From assembly GCA_035275405.1 (NCBI GenBank), contig DATEMU010000013.1:212027-276026 (forward strand): a stretch of DNA of 64,000 nucleotides, written 5' to 3'. Source of the DNA: Phycisphaerae bacterium. Its GTDB lineage: Bacteria; Planctomycetota; Phycisphaerae; UBA1845; UTPLA1. A model generated the notes under the pieces. That model saw nothing but the letters and a program-made list of their open reading frames with translations, was not told the DNA's origin and searched no databases. Shown here piece after piece: positions 1 to 8,797 of this stretch; positions within the stretch are counted from its first letter, which is position 1; every line of letters starts with the position of its first letter. The translations under genes were made by a program, and so were the position numbers.

Positions 1-3000
1 CGGCCTCGAAGGCTTCGAAAAGCAGGGGCTGGCCGAAGAGGTCATGAAAGTCCTCCGCGAACGCGTCGACCCCAAGGGCGTCTTCAACCTCGTCTGGCGG
101 CCGGTCGGTCACAACCGGCTGGAAATCCAGATGCCCCGGCCCAGCAAAGAGATCGTCGAGGGGCGCCAGAAATACGAGCAGCTTCAGGAGGAGATCCAGA
201 ACACGATCGTGCGCCGCACGGATGTCCTGCGCGCCGTCGCCAAGCCCGCCGATCAGCGCCCGGCCGCGTTTGACGCCCTTGTCCACGGCGTGGAAACGCG
301 CCGACCGCTCCTGACCGCCGCGGCAACGAACTACGACGCCTACCAGAACCTGCAAAAGGAATATGACGCCCGCGTGGCCTCGATCAGCAAGGACAATCTC
401 TCGCGGGAAGACGTCCTCGCGGCCGTGAAAAAACCCGCTGCGGAGCGCTCCGCCGCCTTTGAGTCTCTCATCCGCGGTATCCCCGCGCGCCGCGCCCTCT
501 TGGAAGAAGCCGCGAAGGCCGCCGACGCGCTCGCCGCCGCCGAGTCCACCACTCGCCCCGCCGACGGCAAAGAGCCTGCCGCCGAAGTCGTCCAGGCCTA
601 TGGCGAAAAAACGACCGCCTTCGAAACCGCGATCGCCAAGGTCCTCGACGCCAACGTCGATCCCAACAAGCTGAGCGAAGGCGTCACGATTAACCAGGTC
701 GTGCAAAAGGAGGAAGAGTTCGACAAGGCCGTTGCCGACGTGCTGGCCACCAACCTCGACATCGGAAAGCTCCAGACCGTCCTCGAAGCCAAGCCCGGCG
801 ACGCGTTTCGCGAGCAGGAGCTCAAAAAGCTCACCACACAGCACCCGAGCATGGCCGGCATGATCGACGGCATGGTCAAGGCGACGGACCAGCTTCGCAC
901 GCAGCGCCGCGGCGAAGGCCGCCTCGAGGATCCGGCGGACCTGCAGCGCCTCCTCAAAGGCGCGGGCGTGCTGGAGTTCCGCATCCTTGCCGAGCGCGAT
1001 GACAGCAATCCGGATTTTTACAACAGCTATCGCGAGGCCATGAAAAACCGCGGCCCGCGCAAGGCCCCCGGCGAAGACGAATATCAATGGTTCGAGATTG
1101 AGGACCCGGCGGATTTTCTGAAGATCGACAAACTCGACCGGGACTTCGAGGCGCAGAAGGCGGCCCTGCGAGTCATCGCCGAGCGCTTCGGAAACAAGTA
1201 CTACGTGCTCGCGCGAATCGGCGACAAATACGCCCTCACCCGCCGCCTGGGAGAGGACTGGTCGCTTAAGGGCGCCCGCTTTGATCGCGATGACATGGGC
1301 CGCCCCGCCATCGGCTTCACGCTCGACGAACGCGGCGGCGACAAGTTCGCCCAGCTTACCCGCACCAATCTCAAAAAGCCGTTGTGCATCTTCCTCGACG
1401 ATCAGGCCATCTCCTCCGCCACCATCGAGTCGGTCATCCGCACCAGCGGCATCATCCACGGCAGCTTCACGCCGCAGGAAGTCCACGACATGGTCAAGAA
1501 GCTCAACGCCGGCAGCCTGCCGCGCAAGCTCAAGGACCCGCCGATCAGCGTCCGCTCGATCGGCCCGTCGCTCGGCGAGGCCAACCGCGCCGCGGGGCTT
1601 ACGTCCGCCAAGTATGGCGCGATCGCCGTCGCCGTCTTCATGATCGGCTACTACTTCTACGCCGGCGGCGTGGCGGTCATCGCGGTCGCCCTCAACTTGC
1701 TTTTCACGATGGCGATGATGGCCCTCATGGGCGCTACGCTGACGCTGCCCGGCATCGCCGGTCTCGTCCTGTCGATGGCCATGGCCGTGGACGCCAACGT
1801 ACTCATCAACGAGCGCATGCGCGAGGAACTCGCCAAGGGCACGGCCATGCGCATGGCGATCCGCCTCGGCTACGAACGCGCGTTCAGCGCCATCCTCGAC
1901 TCCAACGTCTCCACCATGCTCACCTGCGTCATCCTCTATTTCCTCGGCAGCGAGGAGATCAAGGGGTTCGGCCTCACGCTCGGCATCGGCGTGGCCATCA
2001 ACCTCTTCACCGCCTACTTCGTCACCCGCATGTTCTTCGAGATGATGTCGATGATCTCGATCCCCAAGGAGATCAAGCGCTATCCGGCCCTCTTCGGCAT
2101 CGGCGTCGCCGCATTCGGCGGCCTGCTTTACGGGCTGGGCTACTGGTGGAACGCCGGGCCGGCGCGCGAACATTCCGTGCTGATCGCCTTCGGCTGGGCG
2201 CTCATCTACGTCGGACCAGGAATCATCGGCCTCTTCGCGCTCATGTGGATCGGCCGAGCCATACACGCCGCCTTCCAAAAAGGCGAGCGGCCTCGAATGC
2301 CCATGATGCGCATCATCGGCGCCCCAGCCATCAACTGGGTCGGCCTGCGCCCCGTCTTCTTTACCTTCTCGCTCGTCATCTCCATCGCCGGCCTCTTCAT
2401 GTTCTTCAACATCAAGAAGGAAGACCTCTACGACATTGAGTTTCTCGGCGGAACCGCCGCACAGATCGACCTGAAGACCCCCGGCTCGCTCAACCAGACG
2501 CAGATCTCCGAACGCCTTGCCAAAAGCGGCGAGACCCTGCGCCAATACGGCCAGGGGCTTTCCACCGCCACCGTCGCTGGAACCGCCGGGACCTTTACCC
2601 TCAACACCCCCGGCGTACCCGCCGCACGGCTCGAACCGGTCATCAAATCCGTGATGGACACTCCGGACCATAAACGGCTCAGCGACCTCAATCCCGTCCG
2701 CTACAGCGACCCCGACGCAACCGAGGTGGTGATCACCACGCGGGCAGAGGAAAACATCGATCTCGAAAGGATGAAGGGCTATGTAAAGGAATTCGCCGAG
2801 CGCTTCACGCGCGCCGGCGAGGCGATGGAAAAGGCCCAGGTTCAGGGCGTCCAGACCGTCGGCCGGGGCGATGTCGCCGGTCGCTCCTTTGAAATCGTCA
2901 CCCTCGAAAACAACAAGGAGATCGTGGTCGGCGCGATCATGGATAACTTGCAGGGAGAACTCGACGTTCAGCCCGCTCTCTCCTTCCACCTCGTCGACGA

Positions 3001-4006
3001 TCGCAGCGCCGGCGGCGTGCCTTATTTCGCGCTCCGCACCGACGACCCCAAACAGCTTGGCGTTTCCCTGGACAGCGCCGAACTGGCGAACATTGACCTG
3101 CAAGGCTGGCGCGGCGGCGTGGCCCTCGTCCTCGAACAGATTCAACCGCCCCAGAGCCTGACGGCGCTGAAAAACCGCCTGCGCTCCATGCGCCTCCAGC
3201 CCGGTTTTGAATCCCACGGCTGGCGCGAGTCCGACGTCTTCGGCCTCACGCCCTCGTCGCCCGGTGCCGACACCTTCAGCAAGGCCATGGTCGTTGTGGC
3301 CGACGAGAACTACCCGCTGCTCGACGAGCAGGGCGCCCTTTCCTCGGCCTGGGTCACCGATCTCGCCGAACCTGAAGTGCGGCTCCTCCAGGCCGCCCTC
3401 CAGCGCCAGACCTCCCTCAGCCAGATCACCCAGTTTGACCAACAGGTTTCCGGCGAGGCACAGACCGACGCCTACATCGCCATCGCCTTGAGCTGGTTGG
3501 TCATCATTGTTTACGTCTGGTTCCGCTTCGGGAACATCCGCTGGGGCCTCGCGGCCGTCGTGGCCCTGATCCACGACGTCATCGTCGCCATCGGCGCCAT
3601 CGCCGCCAGCCACTACCTCTTCGACACCGCCATCGGCAAGGCCCTCCTCCTCGACAAGTTCCGCGTGGACCTCGCCCTCGTCGCGGCGCTCATGACGGTC
3701 ATCGGCTACTCTGTCAACGACACCATCGTCGTCTTCGACCGTATCCGCGAGAACCGCGGCCGGCTGTCCGACGTCAGTACCACCATGCTCAACCAGTCCA
3801 TCAGTCAAACGCTGGCCCGGACGCTCTTGACGGGCTTGACGACCTTCTTCACCATCTTGATCATGTACATCTTCGGCGGGCCCGGTATCCATGGCTTCAA
3901 CTTCGCCATGTTCATCGGTATCCTGACCGGAACCTACAGCTCGTTCGCCATCGCCAGCCAGTTCCTGGTCAAGAAGAAGCTGGTGGCCATGGTCGGTGCC
4001 CGGTAG
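1..4006 (+). CDS. secDF: SecD-SecF fusion protein translocase subunit (5' end outside window)
   Basis: Inner-membrane Sec accessory subunit that uses the proton gradient to pull exported proteins out of SecYEG. The frame is open from the first bases and the sequence before Met at 44 (R-V-D-x-x-G-V) already matches the SecD first periplasmic domain, so the true start lies upstream. The SecD membrane half carries the AVDANVLINERMREEL motif near nt 1784; the SecF half has an N-terminal membrane segment near nt 2350, a D-I-E-F-L-G-G motif and the GYSVNDTIVVFDRIRENRG motif near nt 3700. SecD and SecF are one chain, as in several planctomycetes. Oddity: about 260 charged, helix-rich residues (about nt 140-925) separate the E-I-Q-M-P strand from the D-P-A-D-L-Q-R-L-L strand that are adjacent in ordinary SecD, and they contain internal duplications. 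Ends with TAG. Confidence 0.95.
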   Translation, partial: GLEGFEKQGLAEEVMKVLRERVDPKGVFNLVWRPVGHNRLEIQMPRPSKEIVEGRQKYEQLQEEIQNTIVRRTDVLRAVAKPADQRPAAFDALVHGVETRRPLLTAAATNYDAYQNLQKEYDARVASISKDNLSREDVLAAVKKPAAERSAAFESLIRGIPARRALLEEAAKAADALAAAESTTRPADGKEPAAEVVQAYGEKTTAFETAIAKVLDANVDPNKLSEGVTINQVVQKEEEFDKAVADVLATNLDIGKLQTVLEAKPGDAFREQELKKLTTQHPSMAGMIDGMVKATDQLRTQRRGEGRLEDPADLQRLLKGAGVLEFRILAERDDSNPDFYNSYREAMKNRGPRKAPGEDEYQWFEIEDPADFLKIDKLDRDFEAQKAALRVIAERFGNKYYVLARIGDKYALTRRLGEDWSLKGARFDRDDMGRPAIGFTLDERGGDKFAQLTRTNLKKPLCIFLDDQAISSATIESVIRTSGIIHGSFTPQEVHDMVKKLNAGSLPRKLKDPPISVRSIGPSLGEANRAAGLTSAKYGAIAVAVFMIGYYFYAGGVAVIAVALNLLFTMAMMALMGATLTLPGIAGLVLSMAMAVDANVLINERMREELAKGTAMRMAIRLGYERAFSAILDSNVSTMLTCVILYFLGSEEIKGFGLTLGIGVAINLFTAYFVTRMFFEMMSMISIPKEIKRYPALFGIGVAAFGGLLYGLGYWWNAGPAREHSVLIAFGWALIYVGPGIIGLFALMWIGRAIHAAFQKGERPRMPMMRIIGAPAINWVGLRPVFFTFSLVISIAGLFMFFNIKKEDLYDIEFLGGTAAQIDLKTPGSLNQTQISERLAKSGETLRQYGQGLSTATVAGTAGTFTLNTPGVPAARLEPVIKSVMDTPDHKRLSDLNPVRYSDPDATEVVITTRAEENIDLERMKGYVKEFAERFTRAGEAMEKAQVQGVQTVGRGDVAGRSFEIVTLENNKEIVVGAIMDNLQGELDVQPALSFHLVDDRSAGGVPYFALRTDDPKQLGVSLDSAELANIDLQGWRGGVALVLEQIQPPQSLTALKNRLRSMRLQPGFESHGWRESDVFGLTPSSPGADTFSKAMVVVADENYPLLDEQGALSSAWVTDLAEPEVRLLQAALQRQTSLSQITQFDQQVSGEAQTDAYIAIALSWLVIIVYVWFRFGNIRWGLAAVVALIHDVIVAIGAIAASHYLFDTAIGKALLLDKFRVDLALVAALMTVIGYSVNDTIVVFDRIRENRGRLSDVSTTMLNQSISQTLARTLLTGLTTFFTILIMYIFGGPGIHGFNFAMFIGILTGTYSSFAIASQFLVKKKLVAMVGAR

Positions 4007-4014
4007 CCCTTGTG

Positions 4015-4035
4015 GCACCGGCTAATAGCCGGTGC
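4015..4035. terminator. Perfect 9-bp stem-loop after secDF
   Basis: GCACCGGCT and AGCCGGTGC pair perfectly around a 3-nt loop, 9 bases after the secDF stop codon. No T-tract follows, so it is either a weak terminator or an mRNA 3'-end stabilising hairpin between secDF and the LysM gene. Confidence 0.45.
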
Positions 4036-4098
4036 AATTACAAGGCGTAGGCCATAGAGCGCGAGGATGCGCTCCTAGCGAATGTCACGGAGGACATC

Positions 4099-5169
4099 AT
4101 GACGACCGAAACGCGGGTTGGAATCGTCGCCGGGCTGATGATCGTCGTCTCGGCGAGCGTCTATTTCTTTTACGGCAGCGACACCAGCGACGACAGCATC
4201 CTCGTCTCCACGCCGACGCGCGTCAGCCTCCCGCCGAAGATTCCTCCCGCCGCCGACCGCCCGCCCAAGGTCGCGGACAAAACGCCTGCCGCGCCGCAGC
4301 GCGTGGCGCGTTCGCCGCGCCGCACCCCCACCGCCCAGTCAACCGATCAACTCGCGCAGTCGACCCCGCCGATGCGGCCCATTCGGCCGACCGCCCAACC
4401 GACGCAGCCGGCGGTCGAAATCGCGTCGGCCGCAAAGGCCTCCGATTCCCCCATTGTTTTGCGGACTGCCCCTTCGTTGGAACTGGTCGAGGCCACAAGG
4501 GAAAACCTTCGCGAAAACGATATCCCCAATAGCGATGATCCTCCGGCCAATCCGAAGGCGACCCCTATCTCGACCGTGCCGCAACCCCTCCCGCGCGGCG
4601 CGCCGATGGTCGTCTCTCGTACTCCAGAGGTGGTCAACATATCGCCGACACCGGCCTCCGATTCGTCCAGTTCTTCCAGGAGGCCCAGCCTGAGGGAGAT
4701 GCCCGAGTCGATGTGGAGCAGCCGGACGCATACGGTCTCCGAAGGTGACACCCTGTCGGATATCTCCAAGCAGCATTTCGGCGACACCTCGCGCGTGGAC
4801 GACATCCTCGCCGCCAACCCGCACGTGAAGAGCGCGCGGCATCTCAAGATCGGCGACGTGCTGACGCTCCCGGCGTCAACCGGTTCAACCGCGCGCGCCG
4901 CATCGCCCGCCGCCGCTCTCGACAAAACTTCCGTGTCCCGGGCCGCCGCACCGGACCCCAACGTGCGCGTCACCAGCGTCGCGACCATGGTCGCGCCCCC
5001 GCCCAGCCGAACCTACATCGTGCAAACCGGCGATACGCTCTACTCCATCGCCCGAAAGCAATACGGCAGCAGCAAGCGCTGGGAAGACATCTTCCGCCTC
5101 AATAAAGCCGCCCTCAAAAACAACCCCGCCCGCCTGTCCTCCGGAATGGCCCTGAAGCTGCCGGAGTAG
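4099..5169 (+). CDS. Membrane-anchored protein with two LysM domains
   Basis: Predicted cell-envelope protein of 356 residues that would bind peptidoglycan or another GlcNAc polymer. An N-terminal hydrophobic segment (residues about 8-25) lacks an obvious signal-peptidase site and probably anchors the protein. A long Pro/Ala/Thr/Ser-rich linker follows. The first LysM (about residues 213-262) has H-T-V-S-E-G-D-T-L-S-D-I; the second (about 308-356) has Y-I-V-Q-T-G-D-T-L-Y-S-I and ends two residues before the stop. A GGAGG Shine-Dalgarno sequence stands just before ATG 4099. It lies about 90 bp downstream of secDF on the same strand. No catalytic domain is visible, so it is probably structural or a division/cell-wall scaffold; the exact role is unknown. 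Confidence 0.85.
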   Translation: MTTETRVGIVAGLMIVVSASVYFFYGSDTSDDSILVSTPTRVSLPPKIPPAADRPPKVADKTPAAPQRVARSPRRTPTAQSTDQLAQSTPPMRPIRPTAQPTQPAVEIASAAKASDSPIVLRTAPSLELVEATRENLRENDIPNSDDPPANPKATPISTVPQPLPRGAPMVVSRTPEVVNISPTPASDSSSSSRRPSLREMPESMWSSRTHTVSEGDTLSDISKQHFGDTSRVDDILAANPHVKSARHLKIGDVLTLPASTGSTARAASPAAALDKTSVSRAAAPDPNVRVTSVATMVAPPPSRTYIVQTGDTLYSIARKQYGSSKRWEDIFRLNKAALKNNPARLSSGMALKLPE

Positions 5170-5190
5170 CCAAATCAATCGTCATCACTG

Positions 5191-5382
5191 CGGCAGGGCG
5201 GCAAGCTGATCGCGTATCTTCGCGATATTCGGATGACCAAGCAGAGACTGTGGTCCAGCCCGGCGGGCAAGACACCATCGGCCACGCATTACAGCGCTCT
5301 ACTCCGAGAGATCGTTAAGAAGGGTCGGAACTCGCGATTCACGAGGATCGAGCGAGGAAAATCCGCGGCCAGTAAAGTTTGA
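5191..5382 (+). pseudogene. Relic of a HARE-HTH domain protein (C-terminal part)
   Basis: The frame from CGG 5191 to TGA 5380-5382 encodes a run that resembles the C-terminal half of the HARE-HTH fold: [14 protein letters not shown], then [14 protein letters not shown] and a final I-E-R-G-K. These match the W-K-x-x-G-K-T-P-x-A-T, R-E-I-x-x-K-G and R-F-x-x-x-x-x-G-K-F signatures of the family. There is no start codon or Shine-Dalgarno site and the N-terminal half of the domain is missing, so it is a decayed gene end. It lies directly after the LysM stop codon. HARE-HTH proteins with basic tails are common in planctomycetes. Confidence 0.55.
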
Positions 5383-5612
5383 GTACAATGTCGGTTCACG
5401 CGGGCGGAGATCTTGCGATTCCGCATCGCCGACAGACGTCACATCGGCCGATTCATATTCCTCGAAAATCACACTCCATGATCAGGCGGGAGGGCCATCA
5501 CCATTATGGACCCTCGCCCATAGACCCGCGCGACGCGTCACACGGATTATCCCTGGTTCGAGTTGATGGCGACATCTTGGTCATTCCAGGTGTGGCCAGT
5601 TATGATCAGATT

Positions 5613-8600
5613 GTGACATCGCTCTGTGTCGGTTTCTATCGATTACCCGCCCTCCGAACAGTCGGCTGGGTTGCAAGTTTCGCCCTTTGGGTCGGGATTG
5701 GACGCCCATCTCCATCGCTCGGCGATGACCCGTCCGACGTACCCCAAGTCGCGAAATTCGTAGACCCCGCTCGCGATGATTGGCAGTCCGAAGTTCAGGC
5801 GGACCAGGCCAAACACCGCTTGTCCGAATTGGCGGATTCGCTGATCAAGGACCATACGCTCACGGATGAAGCCGCCGGGGCATTCTTCGCCCCCGGATGC
5901 AGCATCGGCTCCTTGCGGCCGAGCTCTTTGAAGGAAGCAATCATCGGCGATTGGCGCGTTTGCCGCCCAGCGGACACTTCGAAAAAGCTCCGCCCGCCCG
6001 CAATAGCCTTCGATGATTTTCTGCGACCTCACCACGAGGGTCAGGGGCTGCGGATGGAGATGAAGATCGTTGGCGTCGAGGCCGGCAAGGAGGGATCGTT
6101 CACGACGACCGTCATGGTCCACACGTTTTCCCATACCGCGCAGCGCCGACTCCAACAGAACGCCCGCTGGCACGTGGAGTGGCGCAAGGGCGATCGCGAG
6201 GACCGGCCCGTTATCGCGGGGATAAGCTCCGTCGATTTTTCTGAAATCGTCGTTCCCAAGGCCGCCTTTACCGATTGCACGCGCGCGGTGATCACCCGCG
6301 ACGAGACCTGGTCCCCGATCCTGTCCCATGGCTGCGACTATTGGTATGGCCGTATCGACGCCGTCGGTGAGACGAATTTCATGGGACACCAGGGCATCGC
6401 CGTCGGCGATGTGAACGGAGACGACCTGGACGACCTGTATATCGCGATGGGGACCGGACTGCCCAACAAGCTGCTCGTTCAGCAGCCGGACGGCACGGTT
6501 CAAGAAACGTCGGCGCAGGCCGCCGTCGACTGGCTCGATGACACGAAAGGCGTTTTGCTCATCGACTTCGACAATGACGGCGATCAGGACCTCGTCAGTG
6601 CGATGGGCCCCAGCATCCTCTTCTCGATCAACGACGGCCGAGGGCGATTCACGCCCGCCGGTGCCGCGCGGGCGTCCACGAACGGCGCATTTTTCTCGCT
6701 CGCGGCCGCGGACTACGACCTGGACGGCGACCTGGACATTTACGGTTGCCGTTATGTGGAAGTGCAATACGGGGTCAGTATCCCGGTGCCCTTCGAAGAT
6801 GCGAACAATGGGCCTCCGAACATCCTCCTGCGCAACGACGGTCCCCGCGGATTCGCCGACATCACCTTGTCATCCGGTATCGACCAGAATAACCGGCGCT
6901 TCAGCACCGCGGCCGCCTGGGCGGATTACGACGATGACGGCGATCCCGATCTGTACGTATCCAACGACTTCGGCCGCAACAATCTTTATCGCAACGACGG
7001 CGGCCGCTTTGTCGATGTCGCGGCCGAGGCCGGCGTCGATGACCAGGCCGCCGGCATGGGCGTCAGCTGGTCGGACTACGATCGCGATGGCGACCTCGAC
7101 CTTTATGTCAGCAACATGTATTCCGGCGCCGGCAACCGGATCGCTTATCAACCGCGCTTTCACGAGAAGGCCGCGCCCTCGACGCTTCAAGGGATTCAAA
7201 GGCACACGCGCGGTAACACGCTGCTCATCAACCAGGGAAATGGACGGTTCAAAACGGCCAGCGACGGGGCCGGCGCCGCCATGGGGCGATGGGCTTGGGG
7301 GGCGAAATTCGTAGATATCAACAATGACGGATGGGATGATATCGTTTGCCCCAACGGGTTTCTAACCGGTCCGCGACCGGACGACCTGTGAAGTTTTTTC
7401 TGGCGGCGCGTCGCGTCGCGGAAGTCCAGTGGATTTGGCTCGCGCCGGTCCCCCGCCGAGCAGCCCTACTTCACCAGTTGGGCCGACATGAGTCGCTTGA
7501 TGTTGTGCGGCTTTTCCTGGAGCGGGCGGGAGCGCAAATGCGTGTTCCTCAATCTGCGGGACGGCAGCTTCGCGGATGTGTCAGCGCTATCGGGAATTGA
7601 TTATGTGGAAGACGGCCGCGCCGTTGCGACGACCGACTGGGACGGTGACGGTGACCTTGATCTATGGATGAAGTTCCGCTCCGGACCGCAGATTCGCTTT
7701 TTGCGAAACGATCAACCCCCCGCTAGCCGCTGGGTCGCATTTCAACTGGTTGGAAAGTCGTGCAACCGCGACGCCATCGGCGGAAAGGTGTTGTTGGAAA
7801 TCGGCGGTCAACGCGCCATACGCGCGGTCGCCGCCGGTGATGGTTATTTATCGCAGTCCAGCAAGTGGCTGCAGTTCGGTCTGCCGGAGACGGGTGACAT
7901 CCAACGGGTCACTGTAAAGTGGCCCGGCGGTCCGTCCAGCGAATTCACCGGACTTGAGGCGAACGCCCGCTACCGCATCACGCAAGGCTCGGATCGTCCG
8001 GAGCGCCTTCCGGACCGCCGTTCGCGACTGGAAGATCGGCCGATCGAGCCGGCGGAGCCGCCGGCCTCAGCGAGGTTGGTTTTGAAAGTTCCATTCTCAT
8101 TGCCGCCGGGGTTGCTCGCCGAAACTGGTGCGTCGCGGGACTCCAATCGTGCTTCCCTGATTGCGCTCTGGGCAAGTTGGTGCGCGCCATGCCTCTCCGA
8201 GCTGCAGGAACTCGCTCGCGAAAAAACGAGGCTCGCGGAAGTCGGGCTCCGCGTCTGCCCGCTGAACGTCGACAAGCCGGAGGATCGCACGAAAGCAGCG
8301 GCTGTGTTTGAGCGCGCCATAAAGACGGGGAAGGATTCCGCCGACTGGCAATCGTTGGAGGCCGCGCCGGGTACGATCGAAGCGCTTGATGCCGTCCTTA
8401 AGCACGTGCGCGACCGAGAGGGCCTGGCATCTTTGCCGCTTAGTTTGCTGGTGGATTCGGCCGGGAAGCTCCAAGTCATCTACATCGGAAAAGTGGGTTT
8501 GGACGATCTGGTATCGGATGCGTCTACTTACGGGGGCGACCGTGTGCCACCGCACAAGCGAAGCGTCTTTCCCGGTCGCTGGTATTTTGACGTACCGAGG

Positions 8601-8699
8601 AATCTCGCGGACCTGGCGCGCGACCTTCGATCGCGAGCACGCCCGGACGACGCGGCGTTCATGGAACGCTTGAATGCCCAGCGCCCCGACGCGCGGTGA
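5613..8699 (+). pseudogene. FG-GAP/ASPIC (CRTAC-type) protein fused to a thioredoxin-like domain, interrupted by in-frame TGA
   Basis: One continuous frame from about 5613 to 8699 is broken by a single TGA at 7389-7391. Before the stop are a probable signal peptide (GTG 5613 is the most likely start; the frame is open back to 5379), a 200-residue domain I do not recognise, and FG-GAP/VCBS repeats with D-x-D-x-D-G-D-x-D-L calcium loops. After it the same frame continues with family features (S-F-F-W, then W-S-G-R-E-R-K-C-V-F-L-N-L), another calcium loop, an ASPIC/UnbV domain (about 7735-7985) with V-T-V-K-W-P-G-G, and a thioredoxin-like domain with W-C-A-P-C at 8179-8193. CRTAC-type proteins are exported beta-propellers. 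Without readthrough the ASPIC and redox domains are lost, unless translation restarts near ATG 7488. Either a recent nonsense mutation, a sequencing error or readthrough. Confidence 0.75.
7389..7391 (+). other. In-frame TGA stop inside the FG-GAP/ASPIC/thioredoxin gene
   Basis: The codons around it read D-D-L-[TGA]-S-F-F-W-R. Both sides are in the same frame and both match the same protein family, so no frameshift is involved. A single base substitution at one codon would restore a chain of about 1,000 residues. Confidence 0.8.
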
Positions 8700-8797
8700 G
8701 CGCTTTATCGGCGCATTGAAATAACGCCGGGTAAACGTTAAACTGAGGCTCGGATCGGACTTTTTGAAACTCCATAGCCAGCGTCGGGGCAACCAGA

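Noticed and set aside
4013..4035. Sigma-54-like TGGCAC at the secDF hairpin
   Set aside because: No matching -12 element at the right distance; it is part of the stem-loop.
7389..7391. Selenocysteine explanation for the TGA
   Set aside because: No convincing SECIS-like hairpin directly downstream and the residue is not at a redox position.
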